This document shows positions 18,622-27,425 of a stretch of DNA of 64,000 nucleotides, piece by piece. Within the stretch, counting starts at the first letter, position 1, and each line of letters begins with the position of its first letter. The DNA is from an uncultured Pelagibacteraceae bacterium. Its GTDB lineage: Bacteria > Pseudomonadota > Alphaproteobacteria > Pelagibacterales > Pelagibacteraceae. The stretch spans positions 1-64,000 of the forward strand of contig CACKCQ010000003.1 in the NCBI GenBank assembly GCA_902598655.1. The letters are read 5' to 3'. The notes below the pieces were generated by a model, which saw only the letters and a list, made by a program, of their open reading frames with translations, did no database searches and had not been told where the DNA came from. The position numbers and the translations under genes are program-made.

Positions 18622-20364
18622 ATGATTAGTAAATTATCGCTATATTTTAAAAATTTAAGTTTTTACCATTATACTATCTTATTAGTAATATTTGGTTATT
18701 TTCCTGTTATACTTTTTGGGCACTTTATACAAGATGATTGGGGCATAATAGCAAAATATAATTATACTATTGAATTTGCATCGAAGTCGATGTGTGGTGT
18801 AAATAATAATAGACCACTTTCTTGTTTATATTTTGGCTTGCTAACAAGATTATATCCAATTTTTCAAATCTATTTTGGCTTTATTTTAATAATTTATCTT
18901 TTTTTTATTAAGAATATATTTAATGTGTTTAGTTTTTTATTAAAAACCGAAGTAACTAAAAAAGTTTTTTTAACTTTTTTAATTTTTCCTTTTTTTTCTT
19001 ACACAGTTTTTTATTCACCTGCAATGCAAGGTATCGGGGTAACATCTTTACTATTATGGTCTTTTTCATTGGTTTTTCTAAAAAAATTTTTACTTAAAAA
19101 TAAAAAAATTCATATAGCTATTAGCTATCTTTTTATCCTATTAATGTTTCTTTTATATGAAAGTGCAACTCCACTCTTAGGAATAAATTTATTTTTCCCA
19201 TTGCTATATAAAAATAGAAAAATATTTTTATACAATTTTATTTCCATAATATTAATAATGTTGTTAATTTATTATCTTCAGAAAAACATTTTTCCAGTAA
19301 TTTTTGACGCAGATTTATCGAGAATAAAATTATCTATTTATGATTATAAAAAAATTCTGTTTCTGATAATTGTAAATCTTACATTGAGTTTAAACATAAT
19401 TTTTTATTCCATTGAGATTTTTTTTAAATCTGTATTACATAATATAGTAAATTTCAATTTACAAATTTTTATTCAGTATTTTTTTATATTTTTATTAGTT
19501 ACCGTAAATTTTAAAAATTTTAAATTTGAAAATTTTTCAAATTTTGAAAATAAAAAAAAAGATTTGATCATTTATGGATTAATGCTGGCTGCTGTTATTT
19601 TTTTAACTGTATTAATGCATGTATTAGCAAATACTGGTTTAGATTTTATAAAATATAACAATAGAGCACTTACCTCATATTCATTTATATTAGCATTTAT
19701 CTCTCTTATTTCTCTAAACTATGTAAATAAAAAAAGAATAAATTTTGTAATAAATACAAATTTAATAGTATTTTTAATTTTTATTTTTAATTTTCTTACT
19801 TTTCAAAACAATTTAATAAAAGAAAACTTTGATCAAAAAAATATAATTAATCATGTATTTAGTCAGGAAAAAAATAAAATATATACACCTAAAAATGAAG
19901 TTGTTTTGGTTGTAGTTAAATATGATTTTGTTAGAGATTTGTTATCTTACAATTCATTAGATTATTATTATAAATTAAGAAAAGAAAACCCAATTTATGA
20001 AAACTATGAATTAATTATGTTAAATAAATTTAAATTTTGTAATAAAAGTTATTTTGATGAGTATGTAAAAATAGCTTACCTTGATAGACCAGAGTTATAT
20101 TCTTTCAATATAGCTTATTTTAACAAGCGCGCACAACCAATCAAAGATGAGGATGAGATAAATGGAAATTTAAATAAGTCTTATATGCAAATAGACAATA
20201 CAAAAAAAATTATCAATGATTTGGAAATTTATTTTAAGTGTAATGATGATATTCAATCTAAAGAACTTAACAATTATATAAATAAGAAAACATACATTGA
20301 TAATAGATATGACGGTTATTTTTTAGGTATTATTAAATATATATATTATAGTTTATTTAATTAA
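18622..20364 (+). CDS. Putative GT-C-type membrane glycosyltransferase
   Basis: This 580-residue protein has about eleven membrane segments. An acidic pair, D38-D39 (FIQDDWG), follows the first segment, the position of the catalytic or metal-binding acidic motif in GT-C enzymes that use polyprenyl-phosphate sugars. A C-terminal soluble part of about 150 residues follows. The 511-residue protein at 23,149 has the same layout and a matching HDDWG, so the two are likely distant paralogues. A DPM-synthase-like GT2 at 22,446 could supply the lipid-linked donor. Substrate is unknown. Confidence 0.6.
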   Translation: MISKLSLYFKNLSFYHYTILLVIFGYFPVILFGHFIQDDWGIIAKYNYTIEFASKSMCGVNNNRPLSCLYFGLLTRLYPIFQIYFGFILIIYLFFIKNIFNVFSFLLKTEVTKKVFLTFLIFPFFSYTVFYSPAMQGIGVTSLLLWSFSLVFLKKFLLKNKKIHIAISYLFILLMFLLYESATPLLGINLFFPLLYKNRKIFLYNFISIILIMLLIYYLQKNIFPVIFDADLSRIKLSIYDYKKILFLIIVNLTLSLNIIFYSIEIFFKSVLHNIVNFNLQIFIQYFFIFLLVTVNFKNFKFENFSNFENKKKDLIIYGLMLAAVIFLTVLMHVLANTGLDFIKYNNRALTSYSFILAFISLISLNYVNKKRINFVINTNLIVFLIFIFNFLTFQNNLIKENFDQKNIINHVFSQEKNKIYTPKNEVVLVVVKYDFVRDLLSYNSLDYYYKLRKENPIYENYELIMLNKFKFCNKSYFDEYVKIAYLDRPELYSFNIAYFNKRAQPIKDEDEINGNLNKSYMQIDNTKKIINDLEIYFKCNDDIQSKELNNYINKKTYIDNRYDGYFLGIIKYIYYSLFN

Positions 20365-20390
20365 TTACGTTAATGAAAAGATTTAATTAA

Positions 20391-21683
20391 ATGAAATTTC
20401 CCCGTCATAAATTGTTCATACCTTTTAGCTCATTGTTGTCAAATTTATTAACTATTTTATTTTTTAAAGAAAAAATTTCAAATACATATTATGATTTAAA
20501 AAAATCATTTGCTAATTTTTTTCAAACTGAGTTTATTTATTTTTTATCTACTTGGAGGATAGGTTTGTATTTTATTCTAAAGTCATACAATTTAAAAAAA
20601 GATGATGAGGTGTTAATTACAGGAATTGGTATTCCAGATACTATAAACTCTATTAGACTTGCAAATTTAAAACCAATTTTCGTAGATATGGATTTAGACA
20701 ATCATAATATCAATATTAAAGAATTAAAAAAAAAAATAAATAACAGGACAAAAGTTTTACATATAACTTATCTTTCTGGAATAATTCCGGATATGAACGA
20801 AATAACCAAAATTGCCAATGAAAATAATTTAATTTTATTAGAAGATATTTCACAAGCCTACGGAGCAAGTTATAATGGAAAATTATGCGGAACATTTGGT
20901 GATGCGTCTATAGGATCTTTTTCATTAGGTAAAACAATATCATCTAACGGTGGTGGTATTGTAATAATCAATAAAGAATCTATTAAAAATAAGTTTGAGA
21001 AATTATTTCAAAACGATTTAGGTATACCTAATAAATTTTTTCTTTTTAAAATTAACATAAATCAAATAATTATAAAAATTCTTACTTCAAAAAATATTTT
21101 TAATTATTTTACATTTTTTATATTTAAAATAATTAAAAAATTTTTTAAAAAAACATTTAATGATCCTGAGATGAAAAATAAGTTATTTTTGAATGTAAAT
21201 AAAAATAATTATTATAAAAATATACCAACTATTAGAACGGAATATCCTAATCTCATACTGAAAAAAATGAGTGATTCCCAATGTAAAATTGCCTTAGAAT
21301 GTTTTAAAAATTTAAGTAAAAATAACACAAAGGTAAAAAAATTAGCAAACTTATATTTTGAAAAACTAGATGAAAAATTTAAAAAAAATATACCAAAAAT
21401 GTCCTTTAATTTATCAAATAACACATACTGGCATTTTCCAATATATATATTGAAAGACTATAACAATTTTCAAGATTTTTTATTTAATATAGGAGCTGAT
21501 TGTGTGTCTTATGGCTTGCCTTTGTTAAGTGATATTGAACTTTTTAAAGATTATTACTCTAACCTAGATAATTCGAAGATTGTTAGAAATAAAACTATTT
21601 TTCTTCCAATACATCCTGATTTTTCAGAAAATGATATTGATTATTTAATTAAAAAAATAAATAGTTATAATTATGAAATATAA
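20391..21683 (+). CDS. DegT/DnrJ/EryC1/StrS-family PLP aminotransferase-like protein
   Basis: This 430-residue PLP fold protein has ILLEDISQAYGA (about 148-159, PLP-ring Asp) and SFSLGKTISSNGGG (about 176-189), in which K181 is the Schiff-base lysine. It differs in this from the two His-bearing relatives at 25,399 and 27,426. The family usually transaminates keto-sugar nucleotides. An insertion of about 60 residues near 220-280, rich in Phe and Lys with a hydrophobic stretch, is unusual. It lies between the GT-C gene and an SDR gene (11 nt overlap), implying synthesis of an amino sugar or other unusual donor. Confidence 0.78.
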   Translation: MKFPRHKLFIPFSSLLSNLLTILFFKEKISNTYYDLKKSFANFFQTEFIYFLSTWRIGLYFILKSYNLKKDDEVLITGIGIPDTINSIRLANLKPIFVDMDLDNHNINIKELKKKINNRTKVLHITYLSGIIPDMNEITKIANENNLILLEDISQAYGASYNGKLCGTFGDASIGSFSLGKTISSNGGGIVIINKESIKNKFEKLFQNDLGIPNKFFLFKININQIIIKILTSKNIFNYFTFFIFKIIKKFFKKTFNDPEMKNKLFLNVNKNNYYKNIPTIRTEYPNLILKKMSDSQCKIALECFKNLSKNNTKVKKLANLYFEKLDEKFKKNIPKMSFNLSNNTYWHFPIYILKDYNNFQDFLFNIGADCVSYGLPLLSDIELFKDYYSNLDNSKIVRNKTIFLPIHPDFSENDIDYLIKKINSYNYEI

Positions 21684-22467
21684 AATTCATAATAAAAAAA
21701 TTTTAATAACAGGAGGTTCAGATGGTCTGGGCCTATCTTTAATAGAAATATTACTAGAAAAAAAAAACAAAATAACCTGTTTAGACATTGATGAAAGCAA
21801 AAGTGAATACTTTAATGATAAAGGTGTTATTTTTCATAAAATAGACTTAAGAAATATCGAAAATATAAAAAAATTATCTTATTCAATAAATTTTGGAGAT
21901 TTTGACCTAATAATAAATTGTGCAGGTTATGAAATTGGTTCTTTTTTTAAAGAAGTACCTTTCGAAGAATTCCAAAACAACTTTAATTGTAATTTTTTTT
22001 CTCATATATTTATTATTAAAGAGCATATAATTAAGAAAAATTACGATAATAAAACTAAAATTTTAAATATGACATCAGATACTGCGTTTAGATCAATACC
22101 TACTAGATCTTCGTATTGTGCTAGTAAATCTGCATTTCAATCTTTTTCAGAGTCAATGAGATTGGAATTAAAAAATTTCAATATAGATGTTGTTACAGTT
22201 TTACCACCAAAATTAGATACAAATTTTTTTAAAAAAATTGAATACTTTGGTAAGTTAAAGATTGATAAAATACCTTATTCTGACAGCAGACCCTTCTATC
22301 CGAGAGAGAAATTTGCAAAAAAAATTATTAACGAAGTCGAACAAAACTCTTTGTTTATTAGTGTTTTTAATGTAACCAAATTTTTTTTGCTAATAAATTT
22401 TATTTTTCCAAAATTAGCTGACAATCTTGTGGAGAAACTAAGCACATGGAAAAAGTTAAAAAAATAG
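21673..22467 (+). CDS. Classical short-chain dehydrogenase/reductase
   Basis: The 264-residue SDR has the cofactor loop TGGSDGLG (13-20), NCAG near 78, catalytic Ser in NMTSDTAF and Y-x3-K in YCASK (near 152-156). It is of the classical SDR type, not the extended epimerase type common in this island. It overlaps the PLP enzyme gene by 11 nt and the DPM-synthase-like gene by 22 nt. It may reduce the product of the PLP enzyme or a lipid-linked intermediate; this is inferred from position only. Confidence 0.8.
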   Translation: MKYKIHNKKILITGGSDGLGLSLIEILLEKKNKITCLDIDESKSEYFNDKGVIFHKIDLRNIENIKKLSYSINFGDFDLIINCAGYEIGSFFKEVPFEEFQNNFNCNFFSHIFIIKEHIIKKNYDNKTKILNMTSDTAFRSIPTRSSYCASKSAFQSFSESMRLELKNFNIDVVTVLPPKLDTNFFKKIEYFGKLKIDKIPYSDSRPFYPREKFAKKIINEVEQNSLFISVFNVTKFFLLINFIFPKLADNLVEKLSTWKKLKK

Positions 22468-23144
22468 ATTTATCAATAGTGCTAGTCTGTAAAAATGAAG
22501 CAGAAAATCTAGACTCTATTATACCAAATTTACTACAACATTCTGATGATATTATATTAGTTGACGGCCATTCCAATGATGGAACTGAGGATATATGTAA
22601 AAAATATAACATTAAATTTTTGCTAGACAACAAAGTCGGAAAAGGTGATGCACAAAAAATAGGGATTTTGGAAACAAAAAACGATTATGTTTTATTTGTT
22701 GATGGAGATGGTTCACATGATTTGCAAGATATAGATAAATTATATTATGAGGTAAAAAATAATAATTTTGATCTTGTTGTTGGAAGTAGAATGAGTGGAG
22801 GTAGTTTAGATATAATTTCAAATACATCTTATATTGGATTTATAAGATTTGTTGGAAATAATTTTTTAGTTTTATTATTTAATAAAATATTTAAAACAAG
22901 TCTTACAGAGGTTTTATATAGCTTTAGATGCGTAAATAAAAAATCCTTTTTAAATGCCAATATAACAGCTAATAAATTTGATATTGAACTTGATATGCTC
23001 ATAAAATTCAAATTAAAAAATTTTAAAATTGGAGAAATACCTAGCCGGGAGTTTAAAAGAATAAATGGAGTGTCAAAATTAAATACATTAGTTGGAATTT
23101 TTTTTATATTTCAAATATTAAAATATCTTTTTAAAAAAAAGTAG
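22446..23144 (+). CDS. DPM-synthase-like family 2 glycosyltransferase
   Basis: The 232-residue protein resembles polyprenyl-phosphate mannose/glucose synthases: LSIVLVCKNEAENL (near 9-22), ILVDGHSNDGT, metal-binding FVDGDGSHD (near 80-88) and LVVGSRMSGGS (near 105-115). These enzymes charge undecaprenyl phosphate with a single sugar. Two GT-C-like membrane proteins flank it (18,622 and 23,149) and would be natural users of such a donor. It overlaps the SDR gene by 22 nt; the ATG at 22,446 gives the expected N-terminus. Confidence 0.8.
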   Translation: MEKVKKIDLSIVLVCKNEAENLDSIIPNLLQHSDDIILVDGHSNDGTEDICKKYNIKFLLDNKVGKGDAQKIGILETKNDYVLFVDGDGSHDLQDIDKLYYEVKNNNFDLVVGSRMSGGSLDIISNTSYIGFIRFVGNNFLVLLFNKIFKTSLTEVLYSFRCVNKKSFLNANITANKFDIELDMLIKFKLKNFKIGEIPSREFKRINGVSKLNTLVGIFFIFQILKYLFKKK

Positions 23145-23148
23145 ATAA

Positions 23149-24684
23149 ATGAAATATAAAATATTTTTGTTTCCTTTAATAACATTTGTAATTTTTAACC
23201 TATATATAATTTTTAATTTTGGTCTTTATCATGACGATTGGGGTTTTTTTGTATTTAATGAGAGTTTTATTGAACATTCAAAAGCAATTTGGAACACAGA
23301 GGGTGTTGAACTTAAGAGATATCCCAATGTAATTTTTTATATTTTTGGAAGTTTAATGCCTTCCAAAGAGTTTCTTTATCTGTATCTAGCAATTTTTGGA
23401 TTAATAATATGTTATCAAATTTATGATATATTAGATTTTGTATTAAACAAATTAAATCTATCTAGTAGTATAAATAAATTTGGATCCTTATTTTTAATAT
23501 GTTTCTGGTATTTTTATCCATTTAATATTGGTGGACAAATTTGGTCTGCAGACCTTCATGTGAAAGTAAGTTTCTTCTTTTTCTTGATTCATTATCAATA
23601 TCTTATTAGAAACAAAATAATCCACTCATTATTTTTTTTAACTATAGCATTCAGTAGTTATGAAATGTTCTACTTAGTGTTTTTACCTTTAAGCTTTATT
23701 TTATTTAAATTAAATTTGATTGATAAAGATGTATTTAAAAAATACCTAATTTATTCCAGTCTTATTCAAACTTATTTTATTTTTGATCGAAAGAGAGATT
23801 ATTACGAATTTGAGTTTTTTGATTTTATTATTAAAAATATTTTAAATATATTTAGATTTTTTTATTCCATACATTCTTCATTTGCATCTTTTTTAAATAT
23901 TTATTTACAAATTTTAATATTTTCTCCTTTTCTTTATTTTATTTATACAATCAATAATAAAAAAAATTTTTATAAATTATTTATTTTAGTATTGATTAGT
24001 TTAGGATTAAATTCACTTATCTTATCAGGAGGCCACTATGGTTTTACTGGTCAAGGTGTTTTTTCTAGGTCTTTTTATTATGCGGCTGTATTTATCTTAT
24101 TAACAAGTTTAATAATTTTTATACTAAACCGATCAAGTAAAATAAAAGTTTTATTTTTAACATATTTATTTTTTCTAACATTCGTTTCATTTGGATTTGA
24201 AAGCTACTCTTGGTTAAAGTCCTGGAAAATACAAAAGGAAATTATTAATCATCCAAAAGTAAAAAAAATAAATGATGAATTTAGTGAAAATAAAAATTTA
24301 ATTCTTTTTTTTGGACCCTGCAAATATAATGGTGTAGAAATTTTTTATGCACCCTGGGATATTGGCAGGTCTATTAGAGAAAAATATTTTGAAAGTAAAA
24401 ACGAATTTTTACCAATAACTAATTGGGATATTGAGATAAACTTAGAGAAAAATATTTTAGGGGTTCATAATTTCCATTATACCTATCTTCTTGATAGATA
24501 TAAAAACTTAATTTATTGGGATTATTTCAAAGATAATATTGAATTAATTGTAAATACAAAAAATATAGATGAAATTAATTTAAATAAAATTAATAAATTT
24601 AGTAATTATAGAAAATGTGAAATTGAAACCATCAACTATAAAAGAAATTTATTTAACTATAGTTTTCTCAAGAGGTATTTTTAA
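23149..24684 (+). CDS. Putative GT-C-type membrane glycosyltransferase
   Basis: The 511-residue protein has about ten membrane segments and an acidic pair D29-D30 (GLYHDDWG) after the first one, as expected for GT-C enzymes. A C-terminal soluble domain of about 130 residues contains CKYNGVEIFYAPWDIGRS. It starts 4 nt after the DPM-synthase-like gene and converges with a methyltransferase gene (4 nt overlap). Transfer of a polyprenyl-phosphate-linked sugar in the periplasm is inferred; sequence identity to known GT-C families is too low to name one. Confidence 0.6.
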   Translation: MKYKIFLFPLITFVIFNLYIIFNFGLYHDDWGFFVFNESFIEHSKAIWNTEGVELKRYPNVIFYIFGSLMPSKEFLYLYLAIFGLIICYQIYDILDFVLNKLNLSSSINKFGSLFLICFWYFYPFNIGGQIWSADLHVKVSFFFFLIHYQYLIRNKIIHSLFFLTIAFSSYEMFYLVFLPLSFILFKLNLIDKDVFKKYLIYSSLIQTYFIFDRKRDYYEFEFFDFIIKNILNIFRFFYSIHSSFASFLNIYLQILIFSPFLYFIYTINNKKNFYKLFILVLISLGLNSLILSGGHYGFTGQGVFSRSFYYAAVFILLTSLIIFILNRSSKIKVLFLTYLFFLTFVSFGFESYSWLKSWKIQKEIINHPKVKKINDEFSENKNLILFFGPCKYNGVEIFYAPWDIGRSIREKYFESKNEFLPITNWDIEINLEKNILGVHNFHYTYLLDRYKNLIYWDYFKDNIELIVNTKNIDEINLNKINKFSNYRKCEIETINYKRNLFNYSFLKRYF

Positions 24685-25274
24685 ACTTTCTTTAAAATAA
24701 TATAACCCCTCCTTTTATTGTCACATGAATTTTTGATAATTTTAAAGTGTTTTTTATCAAACAATTCTAAATACATTGGGGATAAATATATAATTATTAA
24801 ATGTTTAAATTTTTTTCTTTGAATTTTAGAAATTATTTTTTTTAATATTTTTTTTGGAGCAGGATTGTATAGATAGATAATTAACTTGCTATATGGAAAG
24901 TTAAAATTTATAACATCTTTATTAATTACTCTTATTTCATTAAATTTATTTTTTTTATGAAAAATTTTTAAAGCCTGTTTTGATTGTTCTACACCAATTA
25001 TATTTTTGAAACCTCTTTCATAAAAAAAATTTAATACTCGGCCAGTACCGCAACCTATATCTATAAAATAATTTTTTTTTAAATTTTTTTTATTTATGTC
25101 TTTATAAATTTTGCATAAATAATAATACGGTGAAGGAATATGATCAAAATATTTATTGTTACTACTTTTTATATAATAAAAGTTAAAATTTTTTCTAATA
25201 AAAAAAATTTCAAAAATAAAAATTTTTAATATTAAAATTAAATTAAATCTAAAAAAATATTTTATCATCAACAA
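24681..25274 (-). CDS. Class I SAM-dependent methyltransferase
   Basis: The 197-residue protein has the SAM-binding motif I FIDIGCGTGRVLNF (near 70-83), the acidic motif II GVEQS (near 94-98) and motif IV LIIYLYNPAP (near 132-141). The first 35 residues are hydrophobic and may anchor it to the membrane. Its substrate is unknown; sugar O-methylation or lipid methylation would fit the island. It is a lone minus-strand gene convergent with the GT-C gene and divergent from the ColD-like gene. Confidence 0.78.
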   Translation of the reverse strand: MLMIKYFFRFNLILILKIFIFEIFFIRKNFNFYYIKSSNNKYFDHIPSPYYYLCKIYKDINKKNLKKNYFIDIGCGTGRVLNFFYERGFKNIIGVEQSKQALKIFHKKNKFNEIRVINKDVINFNFPYSKLIIYLYNPAPKKILKKIISKIQRKKFKHLIIIYLSPMYLELFDKKHFKIIKNSCDNKRRGYIILKKV

Positions 25275-25398
25275 TTTAATTGTATTTGCATTGTAATTTA
25301 ATAAAAGATTTTTTTTGTGTTTTGAATCAAATTACTGTAATAAAACAGGATACTTTAACAAATCTATTTAATTTGCAATTTAAATATAAAAGATATTT

Positions 25399-26595
25399 AT
25401 GAAATATCCATTATTATCAAATGCTTTTTCTAGCAGGGATATAGCTGAAGGACAAAAAGTATTGAAAAGTAAACAAATTACAATGTCTCATAAAACAAAA
25501 ATTTTTGAGAAGAAATTTGCAAATTATATAAGATCTAAATACGCAATTATGGTTAATTCAGGATCTTCTGCAAACCTGCTAGCCTTTTCTTTGATGACCA
25601 ACCCGATGAGAAAAAATAGACTTAAACCAGGTGATGAAGTTATTATTCCTGTTGTGTGCTGGTCAACATCATTATGGCCAATTGTACAGCATGGTTTAAA
25701 ACCAATATTTGTTGATATCAGTTTAAGTAATCTAAATTTAGATTTAAAAAAACTGGAAAATTCAATCACAAAAAAAACAAAAGCAATTTTATGTGTTCAT
25801 GTTCTTGGCCTTTCTTCAAATATGATAAAATTATTAAAAATCGCAAAAAAATATAATTTGATAATAATAGAAGATACCTGTGAATCGTTTGGATCAAAAT
25901 ATAAAAATAAATTTCTTGGTACATTTGGAGACGTAGGAACATTTTCATTTTATTATTCACATCAAATAACCTCAGGAGAAGGAGGTATGATTATTTGTAA
26001 TAATATCAGAGATTATGAAATTTTATTATCCTTAAGATCACATGGTTGGGCTAGAGATAAATTCATATTAAAAAAATATAAAAAATATTATTCTAAGATC
26101 GATCCTAAATTTTTATTCGTAAATTCTGGATATAATTTGCGTCCAACAGAAATACAAGCGGCTTTAGTTCTTAGTCAATTTAAAAGAAAAAATATTTTTA
26201 AGAAGAATAGAAATTTTAATAGAAATCTAATAATTAAATTAGTTATAGAAGATAAAAAATATCAAAAGCAGATCAAATTTTTAAATGTTGAAAAAAATAT
26301 GGATCCAAGTTGGTTTGGATTAGCAATATTGGTTGATAAAAAATTCATAAACAAAAAAAAAAAATATTTAAAATTTCTAGAAAAAAAAGGAATAGAAACA
26401 AGACCAATAATTAGTGGTAATTTTATAAATCAACCTGCAATAAAATTATATGGTTTGAATAAAAAAAAATATAATTTTAATAATGCCCAGATGATTGAAA
26501 ATCAGGGATTTTTCATTGGCTTACATACTCAAAAAATGTCAAATAAATTAGCAGAATATGTATCTAAAAATTTACTAAAAATTAATGAAATTTAA
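25399..26595 (+). CDS. ColD-like PLP-dependent sugar-nucleotide 3-dehydratase (His replaces Lys)
   Basis: The 398-residue DegT-fold protein reads SFYYSHQITSGEGG (183-196) where aminotransferases have the Schiff-base lysine; H188 takes its place. ColD, the GDP-4-keto-6-deoxymannose 3-dehydratase of colitose synthesis, also has an active-site His at 188, as I recall its sequence. Other ColD-like segments are MVNSGSSANL (51-60), IIEDTCESFGS (156-166), SLRSHGWARD, GYNLRP and TRPIISGNF near 350-358. It would remove the C3 hydroxyl using PMP and glutamate. Its likely substrate is the Gmd product, made by the gene at 4450. It overlaps a reductase gene by 11 nt. Confidence 0.82.
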   Translation: MKYPLLSNAFSSRDIAEGQKVLKSKQITMSHKTKIFEKKFANYIRSKYAIMVNSGSSANLLAFSLMTNPMRKNRLKPGDEVIIPVVCWSTSLWPIVQHGLKPIFVDISLSNLNLDLKKLENSITKKTKAILCVHVLGLSSNMIKLLKIAKKYNLIIIEDTCESFGSKYKNKFLGTFGDVGTFSFYYSHQITSGEGGMIICNNIRDYEILLSLRSHGWARDKFILKKYKKYYSKIDPKFLFVNSGYNLRPTEIQAALVLSQFKRKNIFKKNRNFNRNLIIKLVIEDKKYQKQIKFLNVEKNMDPSWFGLAILVDKKFINKKKKYLKFLEKKGIETRPIISGNFINQPAIKLYGLNKKKYNFNNAQMIENQGFFIGLHTQKMSNKLAEYVSKNLLKINEI

Positions 26596-27424
26596 AAAAA
26601 TTGGTTTAACAGGCTCAACTGGTGTACTAGGACAATTTTTAAAAAAAAATTTTAAAAGCTATAAATTTGATACTTTTAATGGTGATTTAAGTTCTAAAAT
26701 TCAAATAAAAAAATGGATTAAAAACAAACAATTTGATGGTATTTTTCATTTGGCTGCAATTGTGCCAACTAATCAAGTAACAAAGAATCTAAAAAAGGCA
26801 ATAAAAGTAAATTATGAAGGTACAAAATTTTTAGTAGATGAGATAATTAAGCAAAAAACAACTAATTGGATCATTTTTACTTCCACTTCCCACGTTTATA
26901 ATTTTAGTAAAAAAAAAATTAAAGAAACCTCAAGAACAAAACCAATTAGCAAATATGGTTATACAAAACTTAAGGCTGAAAGATATATCTTAAAAAAAAA
27001 AAATAAGATAAAAGTTTGTATAGTAAGAATATTTAGTTATACTAACTATAATCAAAAAAATTCCTTTATTATTCCATCAATTTACGAAAAGTTTAATAGA
27101 GAAAAATCTGTTAAATTAGAAAATGTTAATCATTTTAGAGATTTTGTTGATATAAGGGATATTTTTTCGGCTTTTAAAATTTTATTTTTAAAAAAAAAAG
27201 AAGGTATTTATAATTTAGGTTCAGGGAAAAAAACATCATTATTAACAATAATTAAATTTTTTTCAAAAAAATTTAAGAAAGAATATAAAATAATAAATAA
27301 CAAAAAAACGACTACTCTTGTATCAGATAATAAAAAATTAATTAATATTGGGTGGAGACCAAAATTTAATTTATTCAGTACATTAAAAAAATTTTATATT
27401 CAAAAAAATATTACGAACGTTTAA
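26585..27424 (+). CDS. Extended SDR: NDP-sugar reductase/epimerase
   Basis: This 279-residue protein has the cofactor loop TGSTGVLG (9-16), HLAAIVPTN, STSHVYN and Y-x3-K in YGYTK (near 125-129), and IGWRP near the C-terminus as in other NDP-sugar SDRs. It is translationally coupled to the ColD-like gene (11 nt overlap), so it probably reduces the 4-keto-3,6-dideoxy product, the role of ColC in colitose synthesis. It is shorter than ColC (about 320), so loss of the C5-epimerase function is possible, which would give a D- rather than an L-sugar. Confidence 0.72.
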   Translation: MKFKKIGLTGSTGVLGQFLKKNFKSYKFDTFNGDLSSKIQIKKWIKNKQFDGIFHLAAIVPTNQVTKNLKKAIKVNYEGTKFLVDEIIKQKTTNWIIFTSTSHVYNFSKKKIKETSRTKPISKYGYTKLKAERYILKKKNKIKVCIVRIFSYTNYNQKNSFIIPSIYEKFNREKSVKLENVNHFRDFVDIRDIFSAFKILFLKKKEGIYNLGSGKKTSLLTIIKFFSKKFKKEYKIINNKKTTTLVSDNKKLINIGWRPKFNLFSTLKKFYIQKNITNV

Positions 27425-27425
27425 T

